NCBI RefSeq assembly: GCF_014651515.1
Contig: NZ_BMXA01000008.1
Location: 104,175 to 168,174 of the forward strand
Length of the DNA: 64,000 nucleotides
Source: Arenicella chitinivorans
GTDB taxonomy: Bacteria > Pseudomonadota > Gammaproteobacteria > Arenicellales > Arenicellaceae
Direction of reading: 5' to 3'
The notes under the pieces are model-generated. The model had not been told where the DNA came from. It saw only the letters and a list, made by a program, of their open reading frames with translations, and made no database searches. Of this stretch, positions 44,339 through 53,441 are shown in pieces (the first letter of the stretch is position 1; the number at the start of each line of letters is the position of its first letter). Both the position numbers and the translations under genes were made by a program.

Positions 44339-47300
44339 ATGAATATATCCAAATTTTTTGTGGATCGGCCGATCTTCGCCGGCGTGATCTCACTGTTGAT
44401 ATTTATTGCTGGCTTATTGGCCATGTTTGAGTTGCCGGTATCCGAATATCCAGAAGTCGCGCCACCGTCAGTGGTGGTCAATGCGTCGTATCCCGGCGCC
44501 AATCCGCGAGTCATTGCTGAAACAGTCGCGACACCGTTAGAAGAGCAGTTAAGCGGCGTGGAGAACATGCTGTACATGCACTCCCAAGCGACCGCAGACG
44601 GCCGCCTCACGTTGACCGTCACGTTCGCCATTGGCACCGATGCGGATCTGGCTCAACAACAAGTACAGAACCGCATTTCGCAAGCCATGCCACGCCTGCC
44701 AGATGTCACTCGACAACTTGGTGTGACCGTCGTGAAAAGCTCACCGGACCTGACCATGGTGGTGCACTTGCAATCGCCCGACAACAGCTATGACGAGCTG
44801 TATCTGCGTAATTTCAGCCTGATGAACGTGAAGGACGAACTTGCCAAAATCACCGGCGTCGGTCAGGTACAGATTTTTGGTTCTGGTGACTACGCCATGC
44901 GGCTGTGGCTGAACCCAGAAAAAATCGCTGAACGCGGCCTTTCGGCCAGTGACGTCATCAATACCGTACGCGAACAAAACGTCCAAGTCGCGGCGGGCAT
45001 TATCGGCGGCGCACCGATTAGTACCGCCGTCGAGGTACAGCTGCCAATCAACGCCAAAGGGCGATTGGAAACGCCGGAAGAATTCGGCAACATCATCATT
45101 CGTGCGGGCCAGGACGGACAAGTAACGCGCCTTAAAGACGTCGCCCGCGTTGAGCTCTCGGCGGCAGAATACAGCCTAAACTCCATGCTGGACAACAAAC
45201 CTGCGGTGGCGATGGCGTTGTTCCAGGCCCCTGGTGCGAATGCGATCGACATTTCCAACAATGTTCGCAACAAGATGGCCGAGCTGTCGAAAAACTTTCC
45301 CGACGGTGTGGCATTCCAGATTGTGTACGACCCCACTATTTTCGTAAAAGGGTCGATCAAAGCCGTGATCAAGACCTTGCTCGAAGCCTTAGCCTTGGTC
45401 GTCATTGTCGTGGTTTTGTTTCTGCAAACCTGGCGTGCCTCGATCATCCCACTTCTGGCGGTGCCGGTGTCGATCATTGGCACGTTTGCGCTGATGTATG
45501 CCTTTGGCTTTTCGATCAACACCTTGTCTCTATTTGGGCTGGTGCTGTCAATCGGAATTGTGGTGGATGATGCCATCGTGGTGGTTGAGAATGTCGAGCG
45601 CAACATTCAAGACGGACTCAAGCCATTGCAGGCCACCTATGTGGCCATGCAAGAAGTGAGCGGCCCCATTATTGCGATTTCACTGACCTTGGTCGCGGTG
45701 TTTGTTCCCATTGCGTTTGTTAGCGGCCTCACCGGGCAGTTCTACAAACAGTTCGCGCTCACCATTGCGATCTCCACGGTCATCTCCGCGGTTAACTCGC
45801 TGACCCTAAGCCCAGCATTGTCAGCCTTGTTATTGAAAGATCATGCGGCGCCCAAAGATCGACTCACGCGCCTTATGGACACCTTGTTTGGACGCTTTTT
45901 TAACGGCTTTAATCGTGTGTTCCAACGTGGATCAGAACAGTATTCAGGCAGCGTCAGTCGATTGCTGGGGCGCAAAACAATCATGGTTGGCCTGTATGCC
46001 GTATTAATCGGTCTAACCGGAACAGGCCTGTTTAATTTGCCAAGTGGATTTGTTCCAGCACAGGACAAGCAGTATCTAGTTGGCTTTGCCCAGCTACCGG
46101 ACGGCGCTACTTTGCAACGCACCGAATCCGTGATTAAAGAAATGGGGGCTATTGCCTTGGAGGAACCGGGTGTTGCGCACGTGGTGCAATTCCCCGGATT
46201 GTCAGTGAATGGCTTCACACGCAGCGCCAGCGCTGGGATTGTATTTGTGACGCTCGACGACTTCGATCAACGTGGCGACGATGCCTTGTCCGCACAGGCC
46301 ATTGCGGAAAAACTGCAAATGAAATTTGCTGGTGTGGAAGAGGCGTTTATTGCTATTTTTCCACCACCGCCGGTGCAAGGACTTGGAACGACAGGCGGTT
46401 TCAAATTGCAAATCGAGGACCGCGCCAATCTTGGGTATGAAACCATGGCCAATGTGACTGCACAGGTCCAGCAAGCCGCATGGCAACGTCCTGAACTGGC
46501 CAATGTGTACTCCAACTACAAGATCAACGTGCCGCAACTGTACGCCGACCTCGATCGTACTAAAGCCAAGCAACTCGGCCTCAATATTCGTGATGTGTTC
46601 GACACTATGCAGATTTATCTTGGGTCTTTGTACATCAACGACTTCAACCAGTTTGGTCGCACCTATCAGGTGATCGCGCAAGCGGATGGCAAGTTTCGAG
46701 CATCGACACAAGATGCCTTAAACTTGAAGATTCGCAACAACCAGAACGAGATGGTGCCTCTGGGGTCAGTCGTACACATTTCGGAGAGTTACGGACCCGA
46801 GAGCGCCTCGCATTACAACGGCTACTTGGCAGCAGATATCAACGGCAATGCTGCGCCTGGTTATTCAAGCGGCCAAGCACAGGACGCAATCAGCGAGGTG
46901 CTCAGCGAGACGCTGCCACAAGGCATCGATTACGAATGGACTGAACTGACATATCAGCAAGTCCTTGCTGGCAATACGGCTATCTACATCTTCCCGTTGT
47001 GCCTATTACTGGTATTTCTAGTGCTTGCCGCACAGTACGAAAGTTTAGCGTTACCGCTTGCGGTCATTGCAATCGTACCGTTGTCGGTTCTGGCTGCGGT
47101 CACCGGCATCTGGTTAACCGGTGGTGACAACAATATTTTTACGCAAGTCAGTCTGTTTGTGCTCGCCGGTCTAGCCAGTAAAAACGCCATTTTAATCGTC
47201 GAGTTCGCGCGCGATTTGGAAGCGCAAGGGATGGCGACACTCAAGGCCGCCATCACCGCGTCACGCTTACGTTTGCGGCCCATTCTTATGACCTCCTTCG

Positions 47301-47548
47301 CGTTCATCATGGGCGTCGTGCCTTTGGTGCTGTCCAGTGGCGCGGGCGCTGAAATGCGATCCGTCATGGGTATTGCCGTGTTCTCCGGCATGCTTGGCGT
47401 CACCATTTTTGGGTTGTTTTTTACCCCCATTTTCTACGTCTTGGTGCGCAAGCTCGAGGCGCAAGACAAATACGTTAAACGTGCTTCCAACCAGAGCGAA
47501 TCAACCACTCACAACTCGTTACCACCAGTGCCATTGGAGGTGAACTAA
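44339..47548 (+). CDS. RND multidrug efflux pump, inner-membrane subunit (AcrB/MexB-like)
   Basis: This proton-driven exporter is 1069 residues long with twelve membrane segments and two large periplasmic loops. The start MNISKFFVDRPIFAG is typical. Conserved features include GVVAETVATPLEEQLSG-like loop residues (VIAETVATPLEEQL), the fourth helix GIVVDDAIVVVENVER with the proton-relay aspartates, and GLASKNAILIVEFARDL in helix 10. A TTG at 44288 is in frame but the ATG at 44339 matches the family. The last codon overlaps the outer-membrane gene start. Confidence 0.95.
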   Translation: MNISKFFVDRPIFAGVISLLIFIAGLLAMFELPVSEYPEVAPPSVVVNASYPGANPRVIAETVATPLEEQLSGVENMLYMHSQATADGRLTLTVTFAIGTDADLAQQQVQNRISQAMPRLPDVTRQLGVTVVKSSPDLTMVVHLQSPDNSYDELYLRNFSLMNVKDELAKITGVGQVQIFGSGDYAMRLWLNPEKIAERGLSASDVINTVREQNVQVAAGIIGGAPISTAVEVQLPINAKGRLETPEEFGNIIIRAGQDGQVTRLKDVARVELSAAEYSLNSMLDNKPAVAMALFQAPGANAIDISNNVRNKMAELSKNFPDGVAFQIVYDPTIFVKGSIKAVIKTLLEALALVVIVVVLFLQTWRASIIPLLAVPVSIIGTFALMYAFGFSINTLSLFGLVLSIGIVVDDAIVVVENVERNIQDGLKPLQATYVAMQEVSGPIIAISLTLVAVFVPIAFVSGLTGQFYKQFALTIAISTVISAVNSLTLSPALSALLLKDHAAPKDRLTRLMDTLFGRFFNGFNRVFQRGSEQYSGSVSRLLGRKTIMVGLYAVLIGLTGTGLFNLPSGFVPAQDKQYLVGFAQLPDGATLQRTESVIKEMGAIALEEPGVAHVVQFPGLSVNGFTRSASAGIVFVTLDDFDQRGDDALSAQAIAEKLQMKFAGVEEAFIAIFPPPPVQGLGTTGGFKLQIEDRANLGYETMANVTAQVQQAAWQRPELANVYSNYKINVPQLYADLDRTKAKQLGLNIRDVFDTMQIYLGSLYINDFNQFGRTYQVIAQADGKFRASTQDALNLKIRNNQNEMVPLGSVVHISESYGPESASHYNGYLAADINGNAAPGYSSGQAQDAISEVLSETLPQGIDYEWTELTYQQVLAGNTAIYIFPLCLLLVFLVLAAQYESLALPLAVIAIVPLSVLAAVTGIWLTGGDNNIFTQVSLFVLAGLASKNAILIVEFARDLEAQGMATLKAAITASRLRLRPILMTSFAFIMGVVPLVLSSGAGAEMRSVMGIAVFSGMLGVTIFGLFFTPIFYVLVRKLEAQDKYVKRASNQSESTTHNSLPPVPLEVN

Positions 47549-48999
47549 TGATGAAATCTCAAATCAACCGATCCCGTGTGCTGCTCGCCGCCAGCTTGAT
47601 ACTGCTGCTAACAGGGTGCGCGAATTTAAAATCGACACACGACACAGAGAACGTGCTTAATTCGATTGCTGTTCCAACGTCTTACTCGACACCAGGCTTA
47701 AGCACGCTGTCGACGTTAGACGACGATCAAAACCAAGCGTTCACGCAATGGTGGACCAAGCTGAATGATCCGCAGTTGACGCAGCTCATTGAGCAAGCCC
47801 TGGCGTTGAACTACTCTCTAGCTGCGGCGCGCGCGTCACTGGAAGAAGCGTATGCCTTACTGGGTTTTGAGCGGCTCGGCCACTATCCACAAGTCCAAAG
47901 TAACGCGAGTGCAACACGCGAGAAATCCAGTCAGGATGTACGCTTAGCCGGTGCGCCAGCGATCAGCGAAACCTACAGCGCTGGCTTTGACGCGTCTTGG
48001 GAACTGGACGTGTTTGGCAGTGTACGTAACCGAGTAAAAGCCGCTAAGGCCAGCCTGGCAGAGCGTGAAGCGAATCTTCGTGCTTTACAAATCAGTATCG
48101 CGGCCGAAACCGCCAAAGCGTATATAGACTTGCGTGGCGCACAGCACCAACTCGCAGTGGGGCAGGCGAATGCCGCTAACCTGCGCGAAACGCTTGCGCT
48201 CACAAACCGCTTAATGGAAATCGGTCGCGGCGACCAGCTTGACGTAAGCCGCGCGCAGGCACAGTTGTCCTTGGTCGAGGCTAGCTTGCCTGGGCAGACA
48301 GCCAACATCACCTTGGCACTTAATCGACTCAGCGTATTAACTGGCGAGCATAACGGGGACCTACGCACGCTCTTAGCAGAACCAAAACCATTGCCGACCG
48401 TACAACCCATTCATGAGGTCGTCGCGCCAGAAACACTGATTCGTCATCGACCGGATATTCAACAAGCCGAGCAAGCCTTAGCCGCTGCGATCGCGCGTTA
48501 CAATGTCCGCGTGGCCGATTTGTATCCACGCATCACGTTTAACGGGGGACTCGGCTATCTGTCTACCGAACTGGATCGCTTGGGCGAGGTGGAAACCGAA
48601 ACGTATCGCTTTGGGCCATCAATCCATTGGGCTGCCCTGGATCTAGGTCGAGTACAAGCACAGATTCGCGCCGCCGATGCCAGAACGCAAGCTGAGCTAG
48701 CGAATTTCAAACGTCAGGTACTACGTGCACTGGAAGACACCGACAATGCGTTGCAACTTTTCACACAAGAAGAAATTCGTCGCACAAAACTGATTGATGC
48801 GCTCAACGCCAGTCAGCGGTCGGCAGACATCGCGCGCAAAAAGTACCAACTTGGCGCGGAAAACTTTTTAAGTGTGCTAGTGGCTGAACGCGAACGACTC
48901 AACGTGTCCGCCCAGCTCGCCGCCAGCGATACTAAAGTTTTACAAGACCTAATCGTGGTGTATAAAAACTTGAGCGGCGGTTGGATTGCTATGAATTAG
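47548..48999 (+). CDS. RND efflux outer-membrane channel lipoprotein (OprM/NodT family)
   Basis: The 483-residue protein has a lipobox (LLLTGCANL) and two outer-membrane-efflux-protein repeats with long helices, as in OprM; QWWTKLNDPQLTQLIEQAL is a family hallmark near the start. It forms a trimeric channel through the outer membrane for the adaptor and pump encoded upstream. The ATG overlaps the pump stop codon by one base, and a second ATG follows at once. Confidence 0.93.
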   Translation: MMKSQINRSRVLLAASLILLLTGCANLKSTHDTENVLNSIAVPTSYSTPGLSTLSTLDDDQNQAFTQWWTKLNDPQLTQLIEQALALNYSLAAARASLEEAYALLGFERLGHYPQVQSNASATREKSSQDVRLAGAPAISETYSAGFDASWELDVFGSVRNRVKAAKASLAEREANLRALQISIAAETAKAYIDLRGAQHQLAVGQANAANLRETLALTNRLMEIGRGDQLDVSRAQAQLSLVEASLPGQTANITLALNRLSVLTGEHNGDLRTLLAEPKPLPTVQPIHEVVAPETLIRHRPDIQQAEQALAAAIARYNVRVADLYPRITFNGGLGYLSTELDRLGEVETETYRFGPSIHWAALDLGRVQAQIRAADARTQAELANFKRQVLRALEDTDNALQLFTQEEIRRTKLIDALNASQRSADIARKKYQLGAENFLSVLVAERERLNVSAQLAASDTKVLQDLIVVYKNLSGGWIAMN

Positions 49000-49008
49000 C
49001 CTTTTAAT

Positions 49009-49072
49009 TTCAGCGGGCAATCATTTTCACTTGGACGTCGAGATTCCTAGCCTGGAAATGATTGCTGCTGAA
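49009..49072. repeat. Imperfect hairpin between the efflux operon and the cupin gene
   Basis: TTCAGC and CAATCATTT on the left arm pair with AAATGATTG and GCTGAA on the right arm across a 29-nt loop. It lies between two convergent genes and lacks a T run, so it may be a bidirectional, weak terminator. Confidence 0.4.
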
Positions 49073-49098
49073 TACTCAAGCCCCGTAGGTTAAATGAC

Positions 49099-49464
49099 TT
49101 ACACCCAAACATCACTTTCCGCCGTTAGCTCACCGCCGGCATCCCCGGTGTTGACCACGCCGCGCGTTTCCACAAACATAATCTGGCATTCCTCTTCCGC
49201 GTAGGGTTTATGCTCGACGCCTTTTGGCACCACGAACATTTCCCCCTGCTGGAGTTCGACGCTGCCATCTCTAAAATCGATTCGCATTGCACCGTCGATC
49301 ACGATAAAAACTTCGTCAGTTTCTTGATGATCGTGCCAAACAAATTCGCCTTTGATTTTAGCGAGTTTAAACTGATAGTTGTTCATCTCCGCCACCACGC
49401 GTGGTGACCAGTGCTCTGAGAACTTAGCAAATTTTTCAGCTAGATTAATTGCGTTTCTTTGCAT
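49099..49464 (-). CDS. Cupin-domain protein
   Basis: This 121-residue protein folds as a single small cupin barrel. The two cupin motifs are visible: [24 protein letters not shown] (motif 1 with His-His-Glu metal ligands) and [19 protein letters not shown] (motif 2 with a histidine ligand). It probably binds a metal; the reaction is unknown. Confidence 0.85.
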   Translation of the reverse strand: MQRNAINLAEKFAKFSEHWSPRVVAEMNNYQFKLAKIKGEFVWHDHQETDEVFIVIDGAMRIDFRDGSVELQQGEMFVVPKGVEHKPYAEEECQIMFVETRGVVNTGDAGGELTAESDVWV

Positions 49465-49519
49465 TCCTATCCCTCTTCATCGCCAGTACAACTGGATTCA
49501 AAATAGCTTAATTTCAGCA

Positions 49520-49909
49520 TTACGCTTTCGATGCCCCCATAAATCCGACAGTGTACCCAGCTTCTCTCAACGCTTTAGTAGCGCGACTATTAATGCTTAA
49601 TAGCACCAGAATATTGATCAGTGGCACAAACAACAGCACAAAAAGAATGATCTTGACCACAATATGACTTTGCCGCGCAGCCAACACTTTATACAAACCA
49701 ACCAGCGACATAATTAGCGACACCAGCACCGGCAGTACGGCCAAGGGGCCAATGTATAAACGAAGTCCAGCGGAGACAAAATACAACAACACGGCATAGA
49801 TCACGAGCTTCTGACCCGTCGCCATTTTCTCCATACGTTCATCGGTCGTCCGATTTTGAGGCGCACTTACGTCGGATTTCGGGGTTGCGTATGGGTTGGG
49901 TTCAGTCAT
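49520..49909 (-). CDS. Small membrane protein with NPYATPKSD-type N terminus
   Basis: The 129-residue protein starts with TEPNPYATPKSDV, a proline-rich head seen on many small bacterial membrane proteins of unknown role, and has three hydrophobic segments (about 33-55, 58-76 and 84-105). I prefer the ATG at 49909 to one at 49924, as it gives the smaller overlap (8 nt) with the upstream hydrolase gene. Function is unknown. Confidence 0.65.
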   Translation of the reverse strand: MTEPNPYATPKSDVSAPQNRTTDERMEKMATGQKLVIYAVLLYFVSAGLRLYIGPLAVLPVLVSLIMSLVGLYKVLAARQSHIVVKIILFVLLFVPLINILVLLSINSRATKALREAGYTVGFMGASKA

Positions 49910-50603
49910 TGATTGTGTCTCCATCTTGTGAGTTGTTTACATTGCGAGCATCACGCTTAATCCAGCTCTTAACTGGGGCGGTCCACTCGGGTAAGGGTTG
50001 ATAAAACGCAGCGTGCTCTTTGCCAGTGTCGATCACCCGTTCAGAAAACTGGGTCACACCGGGACTACGGTCGACGAGAGCTTGGCACGACCCCACCAAA
50101 TCGTCGGATGCTTCACGCACCGAATATACCGCACCATGCAGCTTAAGTTCAGAATTGCTATCTAGATACTTACCGCACCCGGCTAAAATCACGAAGTTTA
50201 TGTCGTCTCGAGTCAACTGGTTAGAAACCAGGATCGTAATTGCACCGCCGCGTGAAAACCCGACTAAGGTGATTTTGCTCGGCGTGACGCCGGCACTCAA
50301 TAGCGCATTTACATCCGACGCCAGCTTGCCAGCAAACACGTCTGGGTCCGTGTCTTTGGTGCGATGATAAGCGATCAAATGGTAATCAGAATCTGAGAGT
50401 CCAAGCACGACTTTAGGAAAGTCATACACGCCCCAGCGGGGATGTTCCGGCCTTGGATTGTCGCCCTCCACAATAAACCCATGCGAATAAAAGACGTAGC
50501 TTGCATTGGGATCAATACGCTCTGGAAAGATGGAATAGATTTCACCAGCACCACACACTGTAGTCCAAAGCGAAGCCACCAATAGATAAAAACGCATTAA
50601 CAT
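49902..50603 (-). CDS. Exported alpha/beta-hydrolase-like protein
   Basis: The 233-residue protein has a signal peptide (MRFYLLVASLWTTVCGAGE) and an alpha/beta-hydrolase core: an oxyanion segment FYSHGFIVEGDN and a nucleophile elbow GFSRGG, with a C-terminal histidine in KEHAAFY. The substrate is unknown. It overlaps the following membrane protein gene by 8 nt and starts 13 nt after the phosphatase-like gene ends, so these genes form one run. Confidence 0.75.
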   Translation of the reverse strand: MLMRFYLLVASLWTTVCGAGEIYSIFPERIDPNASYVFYSHGFIVEGDNPRPEHPRWGVYDFPKVVLGLSDSDYHLIAYHRTKDTDPDVFAGKLASDVNALLSAGVTPSKITLVGFSRGGAITILVSNQLTRDDINFVILAGCGKYLDSNSELKLHGAVYSVREASDDLVGSCQALVDRSPGVTQFSERVIDTGKEHAAFYQPLPEWTAPVKSWIKRDARNVNNSQDGDTIND

Positions 50604-50616
50604 ACAACCTTGTGTC

Positions 50617-50940
50617 TTAAAGCGGCACGTATTTAGGAACCTTAGATTTTAAAACTCTAATCAGCACCGGGTCCATAAACTCATAATTATCTGGTATCGC
50701 CAACACCGCGAGTTTTTTACCGTGCAATAAGTCTTTAAACTTATTGGTAATTTTACTTTTATGCGACTTTTCCATCACCAGAATCGCGTCTGCCCATTCG
50801 ATTAAGTCCCCTGACACCGTGGTTTCTGCGTCGTGATTGGTGCCCGCACTGATGGCATTCACATTAGGGTATTCGGAGAATACGGCTTCCGCTGTTGGGC
50901 TGCGCAACCGGTTCTCGCTGCAAATAAATAGTAAGTTCAT
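50617..50940 (-). CDS. Low-molecular-weight protein tyrosine phosphatase-like protein
   Basis: The 107-residue protein has the LMW-PTP phosphate loop near its start, CSENRLRSPTAE, with the catalytic cysteine and arginine five residues apart. It is shorter than the usual 145 residues, lacking most of the C-terminal region, and a DNYEFMDP stretch may stand in for the general-acid loop. I set the start at ATG 50940 (MNLLFICSENR) as in relatives. The substrate is unknown. Confidence 0.75.
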   Translation of the reverse strand: MNLLFICSENRLRSPTAEAVFSEYPNVNAISAGTNHDAETTVSGDLIEWADAILVMEKSHKSKITNKFKDLLHGKKLAVLAIPDNYEFMDPVLIRVLKSKVPKYVPL

Positions 50941-50958
50941 CATATTCAACTTTGATGG

Positions 50959-51282
50959 CTACATGCCGTAATCACGCTCGACCTTACAAATCCGGGTTTT
51001 AAACGTTGAATACCATTTCTCATGCCCCAACTTCTGTGCCTTAAGATGCTCGGCGTTCGCTTTCCAGAGTTTAATCGACTCTAGATCCGCCCAATACGAC
51101 ACAGTGATACCGACATCATCACGCGCTGACTCAATACCCAGAAACCCAGGTTGTTGCGCAGCCAACTCGACCATTTTATCCGCCATCTCGGCATACCCAT
51201 GATCGCCATCAGTACGATGCGACGTAAAAACCACCGCGTAGTATGGCGGCGCTGGGGTCTCTGCAATATGTGACATACTCAC
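50959..51282 (-). CDS. ABM-domain (antibiotic biosynthesis monooxygenase-like) protein
   Basis: This 107-residue protein is a single dimeric alpha/beta barrel half of the ABM type. Typical segments are YYAVVFTSHRTDGDHGYAEM, QQPGFLGIESARDD and ISVSYWADLESIKLWK-like strands (VSYWADLESIKLWKANAEH). Many members have no known substrate. It is co-directional with its neighbours. Confidence 0.82.
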   Translation of the reverse strand: MSMSHIAETPAPPYYAVVFTSHRTDGDHGYAEMADKMVELAAQQPGFLGIESARDDVGITVSYWADLESIKLWKANAEHLKAQKLGHEKWYSTFKTRICKVERDYGM

Positions 51283-51313
51283 TCCTCCAATCTTCGATCA
51301 AACCAGCCAAACT

Positions 51314-51955
51314 TCAGCCAAGGTCGGTGGTCGCGACTCTTACGCCTAAACCAATTAAGAGGCCACCGATCACTTTTTCGATTGCGCTTTTCCAATCATG
51401 GAATCGTTTTAACAACGCAGGTTGGCTCAAAAATATCGACACACAACTAAACCACACCAAGTGACACAGTGAAATAATGCCACCGTAAATCATCTGTACC
51501 CAAATTGGTGTGTGTGGATTCACGACTTGGGTAAAAATACTCAGAAAGAAAATAGTCGTCTTGGGGTTAAGTGCGTTGGTGATAAACCCAATCTTAAACG
51601 CGGCTAAGTTCGACAAGGCTGCATGATCAGCTTCGAGTTCAACCTCAAGGGTCGAGCTCGATCTAAACGTCTTCCACCCGATGTATATCAGGTAAGCCGC
51701 ACCAAGATATTTTAGTAACGAGAATAAAACGATGGATTGCGAGATTATCAACGCTAAGCCTGCGATCGAATAGGCCACATGTATCCAAATAGCCAAACTG
51801 ATTCCCAAAGATGAATACAACCCTGAAGTCCGACCAAAGAACACACTATTGCGTGTGACCATCACAAAGTCAGCGCCAGGGCTGATTGCCATAAACACAG
51901 CGACAATACTGACTGAAATCAGCTCTGGCAGAAAAGGCGAAATCTCAAAACTCAT
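51314..51955 (-). CDS. LysE/RhtB-family amino acid exporter
   Basis: The 213-residue inner-membrane protein has six hydrophobic segments and the family signature near the N terminus: MAISPGADFVMVTRNS, followed by GRTSGLYSSLGISLAIWIH and KYLGAAYLIYIGWKTF. GFITNALNPKTTIFFLSIFTQ marks the start of the second half. It probably exports an amino acid such as homoserine, threonine or leucine; which one is unclear. Confidence 0.92.
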   Translation of the reverse strand: MSFEISPFLPELISVSIVAVFMAISPGADFVMVTRNSVFFGRTSGLYSSLGISLAIWIHVAYSIAGLALIISQSIVLFSLLKYLGAAYLIYIGWKTFRSSSTLEVELEADHAALSNLAAFKIGFITNALNPKTTIFFLSIFTQVVNPHTPIWVQMIYGGIISLCHLVWFSCVSIFLSQPALLKRFHDWKSAIEKVIGGLLIGLGVRVATTDLG

Positions 51956-52055
51956 TCTGACTCCAAAAAAGGTAAGTTTTAGCAGTAAGTTTGGTGCGGC
52001 GAATCCAGCGCATGCAATAGTGCGTGATTAGGAATAATCTAATCAGTGAACGTCA

Positions 52056-52256
52056 TTATTCACCGCAATGAAGTCGTATTGATCCGATATGACGGATTTG
52101 CTCGCACGTGAGCTGTTGCAATTCGATAATATCAGACTCTGAAAACAACTCTATCTGATCCTCACTACTCTTTACGCTAACACGATTCTTATCAAACAGA
52201 TCGGGTAGTTTCTCCAGCGTTAACGCCACGTGACTTTTTTCAAGATTGACCTCCAT
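52056..52256 (-). CDS. Hypothetical 66-residue protein
   Basis: The product is small, soluble and acidic, with a predicted beta hairpin (NRVSVKSSEDQIELF) followed by a helix (SESDIIELQQLTCEQIRHIG). No family is recognised. It is the last of three short minus-strand frames in a row. An in-frame TTG lies three codons upstream. Confidence 0.4.
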   Translation of the reverse strand: MEVNLEKSHVALTLEKLPDLFDKNRVSVKSSEDQIELFSESDIIELQQLTCEQIRHIGSIRLHCGE

Positions 52257-52266
52257 TCGAAGCAAA

Positions 52267-52416
52267 TTATTTGCTTACAAACCAGACCAACAGCGCCTTA
52301 ACGCTCTCACTCTTCGATAACACATCTGTTAACGCCTTCACCGCCGCTACGAATGAATCATGAAACCCCGAATAAATGCTCGTTTCAACCAAACGTAGTT
52401 TTCGGTAGATAGACAA
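52267..52416 (-). CDS. Possible 49-residue protein
   Basis: The frame starts at TTG with AAGGAG 13-18 nt upstream and reads LSIYRKLRLVETSIYSG, then FVAAVKALTDVL and VWFVSK at the end. The stop lies 10 nt before the next frame at 52256. It could be a real small gene or part of a decayed larger one. Confidence 0.25.
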   Translation of the reverse strand: MSIYRKLRLVETSIYSGFHDSFVAAVKALTDVLSKSESVKALLVWFVSK

Positions 52417-52434
52417 TGTGGTCGAACTCTCCTT

Positions 52435-52581
52435 CTATATTTCAGGGTCACACAAATAATCAATATCGAAGTACTTTTCTAGATTGAGCGTCTTTCGTTC
52501 CCTAGTAAGGAATGCCTCAGCATCCGCTAAGGGTTTCCTGCGCTCGGAAGTCAGTCTCAATAATTTTGCTTCAAATTCCAA
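52435..52581 (-). CDS. Possible 48-residue protein
   Basis: The frame starts at TTG and reads EFEAKLLRLTSERRKPL, then a helical ADAEAFLTRERKTLNLEKY and an acidic end. It begins 18 nt after the DUF1275 gene stop. There is no good ribosome site, so it is doubtful. Confidence 0.25.
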   Translation of the reverse strand: MEFEAKLLRLTSERRKPLADAEAFLTRERKTLNLEKYFDIDYLCDPEI

Positions 52582-52599
52582 CGACTTTATCAGTTATAT

Positions 52600-53259
52600 C
52601 TAACCACGCTTACTCGTATAAAACCGATACAGCGTCGCCGTTAAGAAGCACACGCAAGCGGGCATTAGTAATGCTTTAAAATCATACATGGCGTACATTA
52701 CCGCACCAGCCGTGCCGCCCAAAATGAAGCCAATGATGATAAAAAGGAACAATTTCGCTTTACGTTTATCCAATGGCTCGCGCCTAAAAACGCCGCCCAG
52801 CATTATTCCCAGATCGGTAAAGATGCCGGTAATGTGTGTGGTTCGAATGATCGCGCCACTGTAGGTTGTTGCCATCGCATTTTGCAACCCGCAGGCGGCG
52901 GAAGCAAAAAAATGTCCATAGAAAGAGCCAGAGATTAATAGCCCGGCAGAAATAAATAATAACACCGACTCAAAAAACAAAGCGGTATCGTAATGTCGGC
53001 CAAGCTTGAGCGTTGCGCCGTGCAACAGGAATCCTGAAATCGATGCGCCAAGTAGGAATGACAATAACACGCCCAACAAATGCAAACTATGTTGCGCCGT
53101 GGAATTCAGAAAGCCGGTACCGAGCAAGGTCGCGGTACCGGACATATGTGACACGGATTGATGCTCAAATCCAAGCAATCCTACGGCATTCACATAACCA
53201 GCAATCAAGGACAACACAAACGCGCCAAACTCAACCCATCGCGGTAACTGTGAGATCAA
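52600..53259 (-). CDS. YoaK/DUF1275 family membrane protein
   Basis: The 219-residue protein has six hydrophobic segments with the typical DUF1275 start (GAFVLSLIAGYVNAVGLLGF, then HMSGTATLLG) and a central FASAACGLQNAMATTYSGAIIRTTHITG segment. The family is widespread and uncharacterised, with a transport role often assumed. Confidence 0.88.
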   Translation of the reverse strand: MISQLPRWVEFGAFVLSLIAGYVNAVGLLGFEHQSVSHMSGTATLLGTGFLNSTAQHSLHLLGVLLSFLLGASISGFLLHGATLKLGRHYDTALFFESVLLFISAGLLISGSFYGHFFASAACGLQNAMATTYSGAIIRTTHITGIFTDLGIMLGGVFRREPLDKRKAKLFLFIIIGFILGGTAGAVMYAMYDFKALLMPACVCFLTATLYRFYTSKRG

Positions 53260-53441
53260 TTAAGCGTGCTCCTGTTCAAGTTAACATCAATCATCTACCG
53301 TTATTCTAGCCGCTAACTCCATCGCCAACCACGAATCAGCGACTGACTTAGGCCGCGGAAGTATCGTAGTCACCCATATTAACAAATTAATCGACTTGCT
53401 CGATATACGATATTCAATCGAGCAAGTTGGATCGAAGCCGG

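Noticed and set aside
46202..46711. 169-codon minus-strand frame inside the RND pump gene
   Set aside because: Shadow of a highly conserved gene; no start signal or homology.
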